From contig NCEU01000004.1 of the NCBI GenBank assembly GCA_002280855.1, positions 62,688 through 126,687 on the forward strand: a stretch of DNA of 64,000 nucleotides, in the 5' to 3' direction. This stretch comes from Sphingomonadales bacterium 32-65-25. GTDB taxonomy: Bacteria; Pseudomonadota; Alphaproteobacteria; Sphingomonadales; Sphingomonadaceae. The translations under genes and the position numbers were made by a program. Shown piece after piece: positions 17,789 to 31,587 of the stretch. The notes beneath the pieces were generated by a model. The model worked only from the letters and a program-made list of their open reading frames with translations. It was not told the DNA's origin and did no database searches. Position 1 is the first letter of the stretch, and each line of letters begins with the position of its first letter.

Positions 17789-18241
17789 ATGCGTGCTGCC
17801 CTGCTCCTCCCCTTCGCCCTCATCGCCCTCGCCGGCTGCCGTGATCAGCGCCAGCAACTGGGCCAGGCGCTCTCGGGAAAGCCGCCGGTGATCGCCGGCA
17901 GCCTGGAAGGCGAATGGCAGATTGCAGATCTGAACGGCGGCGGCCCGGTGGTGCAAAGCCGCCTGATGTTCGATCCCGGCGATCAGGGCACCAGCCGGCT
18001 TTCAGGCACGGCGGGCTGCAACCGCTTCACGGGGAACTGGAAACAGGATGGAACCACGTTGAAGCTGGGGCCGATGGCCGCCACCCGGATGGCCTGCCCG
18101 CCGCCCGCCATGGAGATCGAACAACGGGTGCTGGCGCTGCTGGAAGCGGCAAACAGCGTGACCTACACGGCCGATGGTGCGGCGATCCTGGCAACCCCCG
18201 ATGGCCGCAAACTCACCTTGCGCAAAGCAGCCCAGCCCTGA
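17789..18241 (+). CDS. META-domain lipoprotein
   Basis: 150-residue predicted lipoprotein (signal with LAGC, Cys17) followed by a META domain: LEGEWQIADLNGGGPV, SGTAGCNRFTGNWKQDG, GPMAATRMACPP. The pattern with paired Cys is like HslJ, linked to heat-shock and novobiocin resistance in E. coli. It lies 15 bases after the bestrophin-like gene. Its TGA stop directly abuts the opposing stop of the Rrf2 gene, forming TGATCA. It probably resides in the outer or inner membrane facing the periplasm; the role is not known. Confidence 0.87.
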   Translation: MRAALLLPFALIALAGCRDQRQQLGQALSGKPPVIAGSLEGEWQIADLNGGGPVVQSRLMFDPGDQGTSRLSGTAGCNRFTGNWKQDGTTLKLGPMAATRMACPPPAMEIEQRVLALLEAANSVTYTADGAAILATPDGRKLTLRKAAQP

Positions 18242-18667
18242 TCAAGCCGCGACGCGGTCTACCGACAGGTCAGCGAGCGTGGTGTTGTCGAGAATATCCG
18301 CCGTCTGTTCGCGCACCACCAGCATCACCTTGCGGATCACACAGGTGATTTCCTCGAAACAATCGTCGCAGCGCTGATAGGCCGAAACCGAAACGCACGG
18401 CACCAAGGCCAGCGGGCCTTCGATCAGGCGGATGATCTCGCCGAAACTGATCTGGCTGGCCGGGCGGGCGAGACGATAGCCGCCCATCTTGCCGCGATAG
18501 CTGTTCACCACGCCGCCATTCTTCAAATCGAGCAATATGGCTTCGAGGAACTTGCGCGGCAGTTGCTGATCGGCGGCGATCACCGAAATCGGCACAGGCG
18601 CAACCCCGCCCGAACGGGCGATGAAGATGAGCGCGCGAAGCGCATAGCGGGAGCGCTGGGTGAGCAT
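18242..18667 (-). CDS. Rrf2 family transcriptional regulator with Cys cluster
   Basis: 141-residue winged-helix regulator. The N-terminus MLTQRSRYALRALIFIA and GGVVNSYRGKMGGYRLARP are the Rrf2 DNA-binding core. Four cysteines (C91, C100, C103, C109) follow in the pattern expected to hold an iron-sulfur cluster. The family includes IscR, NsrR and RirA, so it probably senses iron, nitric oxide or redox state. It is not linked here to isc/suf genes. It faces a 280-base AT-rich gap shared with urcA that contains a perfect inverted repeat (18765-18777), a plausible operator. The exact subfamily is uncertain. Confidence 0.9.
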   Translation of the reverse strand: MLTQRSRYALRALIFIARSGGVAPVPISVIAADQQLPRKFLEAILLDLKNGGVVNSYRGKMGGYRLARPASQISFGEIIRLIEGPLALVPCVSVSAYQRCDDCFEEITCVIRKVMLVVREQTADILDNTTLADLSVDRVAA

Positions 18668-18764
18668 GTCGAACCCCTTATCCTATGCACCAGCAAGGAA
18701 TTGCTGCCAAGCCAAATGGCCGTGCCAGACCGGCAATGTGGCCGGGAATGAATTGCCGATTAAT

Positions 18765-18777
18765 AGTAAAATTTACT
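18765..18777. promoter_or_regulatory. Inverted repeat AGTAAA-A-TTTACT between Rrf2 gene and urcA
   Basis: Perfect 6-bp inverted repeat with one central base, in the AT-rich divergent region between the Rrf2 regulator (start 18667) and urcA (start 18948). Its position about 100 bases upstream of the Rrf2 start and 170 bases upstream of urcA would suit an operator for the Rrf2 protein or another dimeric regulator. No binding evidence exists; Rrf2 sites vary widely. Confidence 0.4.
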
Positions 18778-18947
18778 GACTTTTTGGTTTATTCGACAGA
18801 GCTGTCATGGATATGCAATACGCCATTCCGCATAACCCATTGTTATTATTATAGGAGATTTTTTCAGGGCAGTTGGCACGGGCTTTGCAAAGTTATTGGC
18901 ATCGGCAGCCGGATGGTCCGGCCGCTGAAACAGACAAGAGGTCCCCC

Positions 18948-19307
18948 ATGTTCACTTCAGCCCAGAACTTCTCCCGCAACCTGGTCGGCGCTGCCGGCAC
19001 CCTGTTCTTCGCCGGCCTGTGCATCGTCGGTGCCACCGCCACCCCGGCCAACGCCCAGATCGCCTATGGCAAGAACGAAGCCGGCCACAAGGTCGCCTAT
19101 GTCGCCTATGCCGATCTCGACCTGGGTTCGCCGGCTGGCCGCAGCCGCCTCGAAAACCGCCTGCGCACGGCCGCCAAGCAGGTGTGCCATGGCTCGGACG
19201 CCAGCCGCATGGCGATCGCCGAGGAATATGCCTGCTATCAGGAAACCTTGAAGGCCACCCGCAGCGCCACCATGGCGGCCATTGCTGCCGACAAGGTGAC
19301 CGGCTGA
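18948..19307 (+). CDS. UrcA family protein
   Basis: 119-residue secreted small protein of the UrcA family, common in sphingomonads and Caulobacterales and of unknown function. It has a signal peptide (residues 1-36, ending ATPANAQ), then VAYADLDLGSPAGRSRLENRLRTAA, a core that UrcA proteins share. Two cysteines (KQVCHG, YACYQE) could form a disulfide. ATG 18948 follows AAGAGG by seven bases. It is a single-gene unit: an AT-rich upstream region and a very strong terminator (19481-19529) enclose it, suggesting high or independent expression. Confidence 0.88.
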   Translation: MFTSAQNFSRNLVGAAGTLFFAGLCIVGATATPANAQIAYGKNEAGHKVAYVAYADLDLGSPAGRSRLENRLRTAAKQVCHGSDASRMAIAEEYACYQETLKATRSATMAAIAADKVTG

Positions 19308-19320
19308 TCGCCTGACAGCA

Positions 19321-19475
19321 CGGCGGGTTTGGGCAGGGGCCGTCCTTGCCCGCCGATCCGGCCGGTGGCGCACCCGATAGCCCCCATCAGGGTGCGCCCC
19401 GCCCACAGAGCCCCCAATCTTCAGTTCCCCCCAAGAGCTCCGATGCGCCTCTCTTGCCCCTCTCGGGGCGCATCG
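19321..19475 (+). repeat. Three tandem hairpins after urcA
   Basis: Non-coding stretch with three perfect inverted repeats: CGGCGGG/CCCGCCG (19321-19327 and 19349-19355), GGCGCACCC/GGGTGCGCC (19367-19375 and 19390-19398) and CGATGCGCC/GGCGCATCG (19441-19449 and 19467-19475). They precede the terminator hairpin. They may protect or process the urcA 3' end, or form an independent RNA. No coding frame of quality is present. Confidence 0.5.
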
Positions 19476-19480
19476 TGACG

Positions 19481-19529
19481 GTGCCGCCCGGCGTCTTGCA
19501 CCCTCGACGCCGGGCGGCACTTTATTTTT
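19481..19529 (+). terminator. Strong intrinsic terminator after urcA
   Basis: Perfect 15-bp stem (19481-19495 with 19506-19520), 10-base loop, then TTTATTTTT. This is a textbook Rho-independent terminator for rightward transcription. It ends 24 bases before the DmpA-like gene start, so that gene needs its own promoter or reads from leak-through. Confidence 0.9.
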
Positions 19530-19553
19530 GGGCGCGGCACGTCATGATGCGCC

Positions 19554-25286
<5,733 letters not shown>

Positions 25287-25343
25287 GCACGCCTTCTCCC
25301 GCTCTGCACCGTCTTGTGACTAACGGCGCGGCGGAGAGCGGCT

Positions 25344-26432
25344 TTATGCGGGCATGACGCGCCCCGCCGCCAGGGTCAGGCAGCAGGTGGAAGGGCCGCC
25401 GCCGGCCAGATCGGCAAACAGCGCCGGATCGGTGCCGGTCATCCACGCCTGCACGCCCATCGCCGTCAGCCGTTCGTACAGCGCGGCGCGGCGGCCGGCA
25501 TCAAGATGCGCGGCGATTTCATCGAGCAACAGGATCGGCGGCCGGCCGCTGCGCTGCGCCACCAGCGCCGCATGCGCCAGCACGATGGCGATGAGCAGCG
25601 CCTTTTGCTCACCAGTGGAACAGCTGGCCGCCGGCATCGCCTTGGCGGCGTGCGTGACGATCAGATCAGCGCGGTGCGGGCCCTCAAGGGCGCGGGCTGC
25701 AGCGGCATCGCGGGCACGGCCCCGCGCCAGCCGCACGGCCAGATCATCGGCGTCATTGCCGTTGAGGTCGATCAGTGGCCGGGCAAATGGCCCATCGGGT
25801 GCGCCACCCAATTCTGCCGCCAGTGCTGCCACCACATCGGCGCGCGCATCCGCGATGGCGGCGCCATGCTCGGCCATGTCGGCTTCCAGCCCGGCCAGCC
25901 ACACCGGATCGGCTGGGCCATCGGCGGTGAGCAGGCGCGTGCGTTCGCGCATCGCCGCCTCATAGCGGTTCACGCGCTGGCCGTGGCCGGGGTGCAGCGC
26001 CAGCACCAGCCGATCAAGGAAGCGCCGCCGGCTGCCGCTGCTTTCGCTGAACAAGCGGTCCATCGCCGGGGTGAGCCACACCAATGCCAGCCAATCGCTG
26101 AGCGCCGTCGCCGTCGCCGCGGCACCGTTCACCCGCACCAGCCGGCGTTCGGGTGCTGCGGCAGCTGTGCCGGTGCCGATCTGCACTTCGCCTTCAGCCG
26201 AGATCAGATGGGCCGCCACGCTCCAGCCACCGGGGCCATCTTGTCGTGCCGCGTCCGACAGCGGCGCACCGCGCAAGCCACGCCCCGGCGCCAGCAACGA
26301 AATCGCATCCAGTATGTTGGTCTTGCCCGCCCCATTGTCACCGGTGATCACCACCAACCCCGGCGCGGCATTGATGCTGGCGTGGGCGTGGCTGCGAAAA
26401 TCGGTGAGGGTGAGGCGGGTGATCGCCGTCAC
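25344..26432 (-). CDS. recF: DNA replication/repair protein RecF
   Basis: SMC-like ATPase that helps load RecA at gaps during recombinational repair. The 362-residue protein starts with [16 protein letters not shown], has Walker [34 protein letters not shown], and the C-terminal ABC signature [17 protein letters not shown] with Walker [15 protein letters not shown]. The start is GTG 26432, whose bases overlap the TGA stop of the upstream NUDIX gene (GTGA); the longer frame has no RecF similarity. It lies upstream of gyrB in the usual direction but with a GGDEF/EAL gene between. Confidence 0.94.
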   Translation of the reverse strand: MTAITRLTLTDFRSHAHASINAAPGLVVITGDNGAGKTNILDAISLLAPGRGLRGAPLSDAARQDGPGGWSVAAHLISAEGEVQIGTGTAAAAPERRLVRVNGAAATATALSDWLALVWLTPAMDRLFSESSGSRRRFLDRLVLALHPGHGQRVNRYEAAMRERTRLLTADGPADPVWLAGLEADMAEHGAAIADARADVVAALAAELGGAPDGPFARPLIDLNGNDADDLAVRLARGRARDAAAARALEGPHRADLIVTHAAKAMPAASCSTGEQKALLIAIVLAHAALVAQRSGRPPILLLDEIAAHLDAGRRAALYERLTAMGVQAWMTGTDPALFADLAGGGPSTCCLTLAAGRVMPA

Positions 26433-27118
26433 AAGGTCAGCAGCCGATGCCGGCCATTGTCGAAACGGTGATAGGGAATGGGCCGCGCCGGATCGTCGAG
26501 CCGTGCTGCCACATCGGCGAGGATGGCCCGCGTTATGCTGGGCAGATCGAGCTTTGCGGCCTCGTCCCAATCGAACCAGGCGATTTCATCGAGCTCGCCG
26601 CAACCAGCGCCGGGATCGAGGCTGACGAGATGATGCGCTTCCACCGTGAAGAAGCGCGCATCAAACCGGCGCGGCCGCACCGGCGGCGTGATGGCGCGGC
26701 CCACGAACCGCAGCGGTTCCAGATGCGGGAGATGACCAGTGGCGAGGAAATCACGCCATTCCGGCGATTTCGTGCGGCCACTGCCGGGCGACCCCAACAC
26801 CAGGCCGGTTTCCTCGAACAATTCGCGCACGGCAGCGGCCGCCAGTGCCCGGGCGCGCGGCGCGGGTGCGGTGAGGTTCAGGCTGCTGGCGGTATCGGCG
26901 TGCAATTCACTGGCCGCCGCGACGCGGAAATCAGCCGGGTGCAGCCGTCCGCCGGGGAACACCCATTTGCTCGCCATGAACACATGGCCCTTCGCCCGCC
27001 GGCCCATCAGCACGCGCGGATTGGGCCCGTCACGGCGGATCACCAGCACGGTGGCGGCATCCTTGGGCCGCAGTGAACGGCCCTTCAGGATCGGAACATT
27101 ATCTTCATCAACCTGCAT
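26429..27118 (-). CDS. NUDIX hydrolase (NUDT7/NUDT19-like)
   Basis: 229-residue hydrolase expected to cleave a nucleoside diphosphate linked to another moiety; the NUDT7/19 branch acts mainly on CoA derivatives. The split Nudix signature is visible: [12 protein letters not shown] then, after about 30 residues, [14 protein letters not shown] with REx2EExG residues for Mg binding. The insertion inside the box resembles human NUDT19-like proteins. ATG 27118 follows GGAGAGG. The stop overlaps the recF GTG. It follows the OYE gene by 28 bases. Substrate is not determined. Confidence 0.87.
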   Translation of the reverse strand: MQVDEDNVPILKGRSLRPKDAATVLVIRRDGPNPRVLMGRRAKGHVFMASKWVFPGGRLHPADFRVAAASELHADTASSLNLTAPAPRARALAAAAVRELFEETGLVLGSPGSGRTKSPEWRDFLATGHLPHLEPLRFVGRAITPPVRPRRFDARFFTVEAHHLVSLDPGAGCGELDEIAWFDWDEAAKLDLPSITRAILADVAARLDDPARPIPYHRFDNGRHRLLTL

Positions 27119-27146
27119 GTGGCCTCTCCTGCCACAAGCCGTGGCC

Positions 27147-28250
27147 TCACACCAAGGTCATCAGCGATTCGGTGGTGTAATCGGTCAATTCGCCGTGGCG
27201 GCCATCTCGCACCTTCAGTGCCCAATCCGGATCGACGATCAGCGCGCGGCCAACGCCCACCAGATCGAATTCGTCGCGCTCCAGCCGGTCGAGCAGGCCA
27301 TCAAGGCTGGCCGGCTTCGACGATTCGCCGCCCATGCCAGCGACGAATTCACCCGTTAGGCCAACGCTGCCCACAGTGATGGTCGGCTTGCCGGTGAGCT
27401 TCTTGGCCCAGCCGGCGAAGTTCAAGCCTTCCGGCCCATCGAGTTCCGGGAATTCCGGTTCCCAGAAACGGCGCTGCGAGCAGTGGAACACGTCCGCGCC
27501 GGCATCGGCCAGCGGGCCCAGCCAGGCCGCCAGTTCGTCCGGCGACGGCGCCAGGCGGAAGGTGAAATCCTGCTGTTTCCACTGCGACAGGCGGATGATC
27601 ACCGGGAAATCGGGGCCAACGGCGACACGGACGGCCCTGAGCAGTTCGACCGCAAATCGCGCGCGCAGCGGCAGCGTGTCACCGCCCCAGCGATCGTCGC
27701 GAGCATTGGTGGCGCCCCAGAAGAATTGATCGATCAGATAGCCATGCGCGCCATGCAGTTCGACCGCGTCGAAGCCCAGCCGCTGGGCATCACCGGCGGC
27801 GCGGGCGAAGGCGGCGACGGCATCGGCCACATCTTCATCGCTCATGGCGCGGCCGTTGGTCTTGCCGGGCATGTAAACGCCCGACGGGCTTTCGGCTTCC
27901 TCACCCTTGGGCGTGCGCCGGTTGGGCAAGCCGCCGACATGCCACAATTGCGGCGCGATCAGCCCGCTCTCACTGTGGACGGATTTGACCACCTGGCCCC
28001 AACCGTCGAGCGCGGAGCCAAAGAAATGCGGCACGTTGGGATCGTTGGCCGCGCCGGTGCGCTCCACCGCAGTGCCTTCGGTGATGATCAGGCCCACGCC
28101 GCCGGCGGCGCGCTTGCGATAATATTCGGCAACATTCGCGCCCGGCTGGCCGGCCGGCGAGAAGCTGCGCGTCATCGGCGCCATCACGATGCGATTGGGG
28201 AGGGTGAGGCCCTTGAGAGGGAAAGGGCGGAATAGGGGATTGCTGCTCAT
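27147..28250 (-). CDS. Old Yellow Enzyme family NADH:flavin oxidoreductase
   Basis: FMN-dependent ene-reductase-like TIM barrel, 367 residues. Features: NRIVMAPMTRSFSPAGQPG at the N-terminus, IITEGTAVERTG, QLWHVGG, and the active-site stretch VELHGAHGYLIDQFFW with the His-x-x-His substrate pair. GVGRALIVDPDW forms the C-terminal FMN phosphate region. OYEs reduce activated C=C bonds of enones or nitro-compounds; the physiological substrate is unknown. ATG 28250 (MSSNPLF) begins the conserved part. It lies 40 bases downstream of xerD in the leftward block. Confidence 0.92.
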   Translation of the reverse strand: MSSNPLFRPFPLKGLTLPNRIVMAPMTRSFSPAGQPGANVAEYYRKRAAGGVGLIITEGTAVERTGAANDPNVPHFFGSALDGWGQVVKSVHSESGLIAPQLWHVGGLPNRRTPKGEEAESPSGVYMPGKTNGRAMSDEDVADAVAAFARAAGDAQRLGFDAVELHGAHGYLIDQFFWGATNARDDRWGGDTLPLRARFAVELLRAVRVAVGPDFPVIIRLSQWKQQDFTFRLAPSPDELAAWLGPLADAGADVFHCSQRRFWEPEFPELDGPEGLNFAGWAKKLTGKPTITVGSVGLTGEFVAGMGGESSKPASLDGLLDRLERDEFDLVGVGRALIVDPDWALKVRDGRHGELTDYTTESLMTLV

Positions 28251-28290
28251 GCCCGCCTGCCTAGCCGGGCGAACCATGCAGAGTCACCTG

Positions 28291-29205
28291 TCAATCTGAC
28301 CCATCGGCAAGCGGATGGCGCTTGTTCACCAGTTCCACCAACGCCGCCGAGGCAACGTGGGTGTAAATCTGCGTCGTCGCGATATCGGCGTGGCCCAGCA
28401 ACGTCTGCACGATGCGTAAGTCCGCGCCGCCTTCCAGCAGATGGGTGGCAAAGGCGTGGCGCAGCACGTGCGGGGAGATGCGGGCCGGCGGAATGCCGGC
28501 ATCGGCGGCCAGCGCCTTGAGCAACTGCCACAGCCGAAGGCGCGACAGGAAACCCGCCTTGCCGCGCCCTGCCGGGAAGAGGAATTTGGCGTCTTTCGGC
28601 ACATGCACTTCCCATGCCAGCACGGCGGCTTCGGCGCGGCGGCTGATCGGCACCAGCCGTTCCTTGTTGCCCTTGCCCAACACCACCATGTGGCCGCGCC
28701 CGGCCTTGCAGGCATGGCGAGGCAGCGCCACCAGTTCGCTGGCGCGCAGGCCGGAGCCATAGAGAAGTTCGACCAGCGCGGCCGTGCGCAAGGATTGCGG
28801 ATCATCGGGCCATGCCGCCAGTTTCTCCGCCAGCGCCGCGAAAAGGCGTTGCACATCGCCCGCCGCCAGCGTTTTCGGCAATGGCCGTGCCGCCTGCGGC
28901 AGCGCCAGATCACGCCCCGGATCATCGGTGCGCAGATGTTCGGCCATCAGAAAGCTGAGGAACTGCCGGACCGCGCTCGCCTTGCGCGCCGCACTCGCCC
29001 GCGCCAGCGGCGCCCAGTGCCGGGCCAGCCGCGCCAGCGCAGCCGCATCGGCTGCCGCCAGCCCGCCGCCCAGCCATTCGCTGGCCTGATTCAAGTCGCG
29101 GCCATAGGCGAGGATGGTGTTCTTCGCCGCCCCGCGTTCGCTGGCCAGGCTGTCGAGAAACAGCGCGATGGCCTGCCCGTCGGTTACCTTGGCGTCAGTG
29201 ATCAT
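28291..29205 (-). CDS. xerD: Tyrosine recombinase XerD
   Basis: Site-specific recombinase that with XerC resolves chromosome dimers at dif. 304 residues: N-terminal core-binding (SAM-like) domain to about 105, then the catalytic domain. Catalytic residues are all visible: Arg154 (GLRASEL), Lys178 (GKGNKER), His246 and Arg249 (HVLRHAFATHLL), His272 (LLGHADI) and Tyr281 (QIYTHV). Length and the C-terminus (NKRHPLADG) match chromosomal XerD rather than a phage integrase. ATG 29205 overlaps the stop of the upstream exported-protein gene (ATGA). Confidence 0.94.
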   Translation of the reverse strand: MITDAKVTDGQAIALFLDSLASERGAAKNTILAYGRDLNQASEWLGGGLAAADAAALARLARHWAPLARASAARKASAVRQFLSFLMAEHLRTDDPGRDLALPQAARPLPKTLAAGDVQRLFAALAEKLAAWPDDPQSLRTAALVELLYGSGLRASELVALPRHACKAGRGHMVVLGKGNKERLVPISRRAEAAVLAWEVHVPKDAKFLFPAGRGKAGFLSRLRLWQLLKALAADAGIPPARISPHVLRHAFATHLLEGGADLRIVQTLLGHADIATTQIYTHVASAALVELVNKRHPLADGSD

Positions 29206-30980
29206 GCGCTGCGCGTGATCGCTTCGGCGGCCAACAGCCGGGCCTCCGTCACCCGCCCGCAGGCGACCAGCGCTGCCACGATGGCTTCCACATGCGCCGG
29301 CGGCACATCCGCCCAGCCGCCCTGCAGCCCGGTCGCTGCCAGCAGTGCCACTTCGCCCGCCGCCCGTCGCCGCGCCGCGCTGGCCAGCGCCGCCGTCCAG
29401 CGGTTGCTGATGGCCTTGAACCCATCACGATCCAAGCCACGTGCCTGGCCCAGGCCCGACAGCGCCGCCACCAGCATCGCCTCCCGGCGCGGGCTGGCCT
29501 TGGCCGCATCGCGCCACGCGCGAACGTCACCCGAACCCATTGCCACGCCAGCCCCCGCCGCCAGCAGTGCCTGCGCCCGCGCCCGCACGTCATCATTGGC
29601 GTCCTGCGCCACAGGCCACCAGGCCCGTGCGGCGCGCGTGTTGCCAGCTGCCAGCAACGCCGCGATGATCACATCGGATCGCCCAGCCAGCGACGCCGCC
29701 GGCTTCAGCGCAGCCGCCGCCGTCGCGGCTTCCAGCAAGCCGCCATAATCATCATCGCCGGCAATGGCCGCAATCGCCTCGGCCCGGTCTTGCGGACTGC
29801 CAGTGAAGGCATCGCGCAGGCGGCCCGCACGACTGTCGGCGGCAAAGCCGCCGCTGGCATCGGCCGGCGCCAGCGCCGCCACGCCGCTGGCCAGTTCCTC
29901 GGCCGAAAGCGTGCCCAGCACGGCGGCTGCACGCAGCAGCGCAAAACGCGTGGCCGCCGGCAGCGCGGCATTGCGCACTGCCCAGCCGGCATGCGCCGGG
30001 CCCAGCGCCGACAGCCGATCAGCCGGCACCGTCACCCCGGCCGCACTGGCGACGCCGTACCGATAGGGGGTCAGCCCCTCTTCCTCCACCCAATTGATGC
30101 CATCGGCGCGCCCGGCGCCACCCGCCAGCACCACCACGCGCTGGGCCAGCCGCAGATCAAAGGCGGGCAATGCTCCGCGCCGGTTGCGCACCGCGTCGAT
30201 CACGCCGGCCGCGGTGATATCGTCCCCATCCATGGCGGCGCACATGCCCCAGGCCAGATCCCACATCACATCATCGGAAAGCGCCCGCCCGGTGGCCGCG
30301 ATCGGGCACAGACCCGCCAGATCGGCTGCCGCCAACGACACCTCGCCCGCCACGCGATAGGTGGCCGGCGTATAACGGTCCTGCGGGAGCACATCGATCA
30401 GCCGCCGCGCCGGGTCCACCGCGCCCATCCGCACCAGCAGCCCGGCGCGCGCCGCCACCCAATCGCCATCGCCAATGCCCGCCGGCCCCGGCACCCGCGA
30501 CGCCAGCGCGCGGCCGAGCGTGATCGCCACCCAGCGCGAGGCGACGGGATTTGCAATACGGTTGGCCAACCCGGCCAGAAAACGCCCATTGCTGCCCGTG
30601 AAGGCATCGTCACCAAACGCGCCGCTGGCCGCATCGATGATGCCGATCGGCGCGCCCGGCGGCAGCGCGGCGGCTGTTTGGGTTTCCACAAAGGGCGGCG
30701 GCGTGGTTTGGCCCGGCTGCGGTGCCAACAACGGCGGTTGTTCGGCGGCCGCCGCATCGGCCGGCGGTGCGGCAGCGCCGGGCAACAGCGGCGCCGGCGC
30801 GGCAGAAGGTGCCGGGGCCGGCGTATCGAAACCGGGCGGCAGCAGCGATTTGGGCGCATCGCGGCCTGAGGCTGACTGCTGCCCAGCATCCTGCCCAACC
30901 ACGGGCGCCGCCAGCAGCAGCCCACAGGCGATCACCCCGGCCGATCCCGCCAATACCGCGCGTTTGCTTGCCCATGCCAT
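29202..30980 (-). CDS. Large exported protein of unknown function, Pro/Ala-rich N-terminal region
   Basis: Not recognised. 592 residues starting at ATG 30980: a signal peptide (residues 1-30, GLLLAAPVVGQ), then a low-complexity Pro/Ala segment (about 35-110, for example PAPAPSAAPAPLLPG). The rest is a long Ala-rich helical domain with spaced repeats resembling a helical-repeat (TPR- or HEAT-like) fold. It contains several acidic patches (GDDDYGG, DGDDITAAG). No catalytic motif is seen. It is divergent from aroK across 25 bases and overlaps xerD, so it heads the leftward operon. A periplasmic scaffold or envelope role is possible but is only inference. Confidence 0.7.
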   Translation of the reverse strand: MAWASKRAVLAGSAGVIACGLLLAAPVVGQDAGQQSASGRDAPKSLLPPGFDTPAPAPSAAPAPLLPGAAAPPADAAAAEQPPLLAPQPGQTTPPPFVETQTAAALPPGAPIGIIDAASGAFGDDAFTGSNGRFLAGLANRIANPVASRWVAITLGRALASRVPGPAGIGDGDWVAARAGLLVRMGAVDPARRLIDVLPQDRYTPATYRVAGEVSLAAADLAGLCPIAATGRALSDDVMWDLAWGMCAAMDGDDITAAGVIDAVRNRRGALPAFDLRLAQRVVVLAGGAGRADGINWVEEEGLTPYRYGVASAAGVTVPADRLSALGPAHAGWAVRNAALPAATRFALLRAAAVLGTLSAEELASGVAALAPADASGGFAADSRAGRLRDAFTGSPQDRAEAIAAIAGDDDYGGLLEAATAAAALKPAASLAGRSDVIIAALLAAGNTRAARAWWPVAQDANDDVRARAQALLAAGAGVAMGSGDVRAWRDAAKASPRREAMLVAALSGLGQARGLDRDGFKAISNRWTAALASAARRRAAGEVALLAATGLQGGWADVPPAHVEAIVAALVACGRVTEARLLAAEAITRSA

Positions 30981-31005
30981 GGGCCGGTGTATAGCCATCA
31001 CTGCG

Positions 31006-31587
31006 ATGGACGGCGACCCGAAAATCCTGACTGAGCCAGAACGGCTGGCGTTGGCGGCACAGCGGCCGGTCACGCTTGTTGGCCTGATGGGTTCCGGCAA
31101 GTCCAGCATCGGCAAGCGGCTGGCGGCCCGGTTGAACCTGCCCTTCGTCGATGCCGATACCGCGATCGAGGAAGCCGCCGGCATGACCATTTCGGAAATG
31201 TTCGAACGCTTTGGCGAAGCCCATTTCCGCGATGGCGAACGCCGGGTGATCGCCCGCCTGATCGACGGCACACCCAAGGTGATCGCCACTGGCGGCGGCG
31301 CCTTCATGAACGATGAAACCCGCGCGCTGATCCTGGAACGCACCATGAGTGTCTGGCTGGATGCCGATGTCGCCACGCTGGTCGATCGCGTGCGCCGGCG
31401 CGGCACACGGCCGCTGCTGAAGGGCAAGGACCCTGGCGCCGTGCTCACCGCACTCGCTGCGGTGCGCAACCCCATCTATGCGCAGGCCCGCATCCGCGTT
31501 GCCAGCAAGCCCGGCCCGCACCATGAAACGGTGGACGCGATCGTGAATGCGCTCGCCGCCGCCAATGCCGAAGAGACCACCCGATGA
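31006..31587 (+). CDS. aroK: Shikimate kinase
   Basis: Phosphorylates shikimate at the 3-hydroxyl in the shikimate pathway. 193 residues with Walker A GLMGSGKSSIGKRLA, the shikimate-binding DADTAIEEAAG, FRDGERRVI, GGGAFM (adenine/shikimate loop) and RRRGTRPLL (lid). ATG 31006 is preferred. An upstream in-frame ATG (30979) would overlap the divergent ATG of the exported-protein gene and add nine residues. The stop overlaps the aroB start (ATGA). Confidence 0.95.
   Translation: MDGDPKILTEPERLALAAQRPVTLVGLMGSGKSSIGKRLAARLNLPFVDADTAIEEAAGMTISEMFERFGEAHFRDGERRVIARLIDGTPKVIATGGGAFMNDETRALILERTMSVWLDADVATLVDRVRRRGTRPLLKGKDPGAVLTALAAVRNPIYAQARIRVASKPGPHHETVDAIVNALAAANAEETTR

Noticed and set aside
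29292..30869. 525-codon rightward frame opposite the exported protein
   Set aside because: Very Arg/His/Gln-rich with no signal or domain. The leftward frame has a signal peptide and an overlap with xerD.
31006..31587. aroK start at ATG 30979
   Set aside because: It would overlap the divergent ATG of the exported-protein gene and add nine residues outside the family's core; ATG 31006 is more likely, though not proven.
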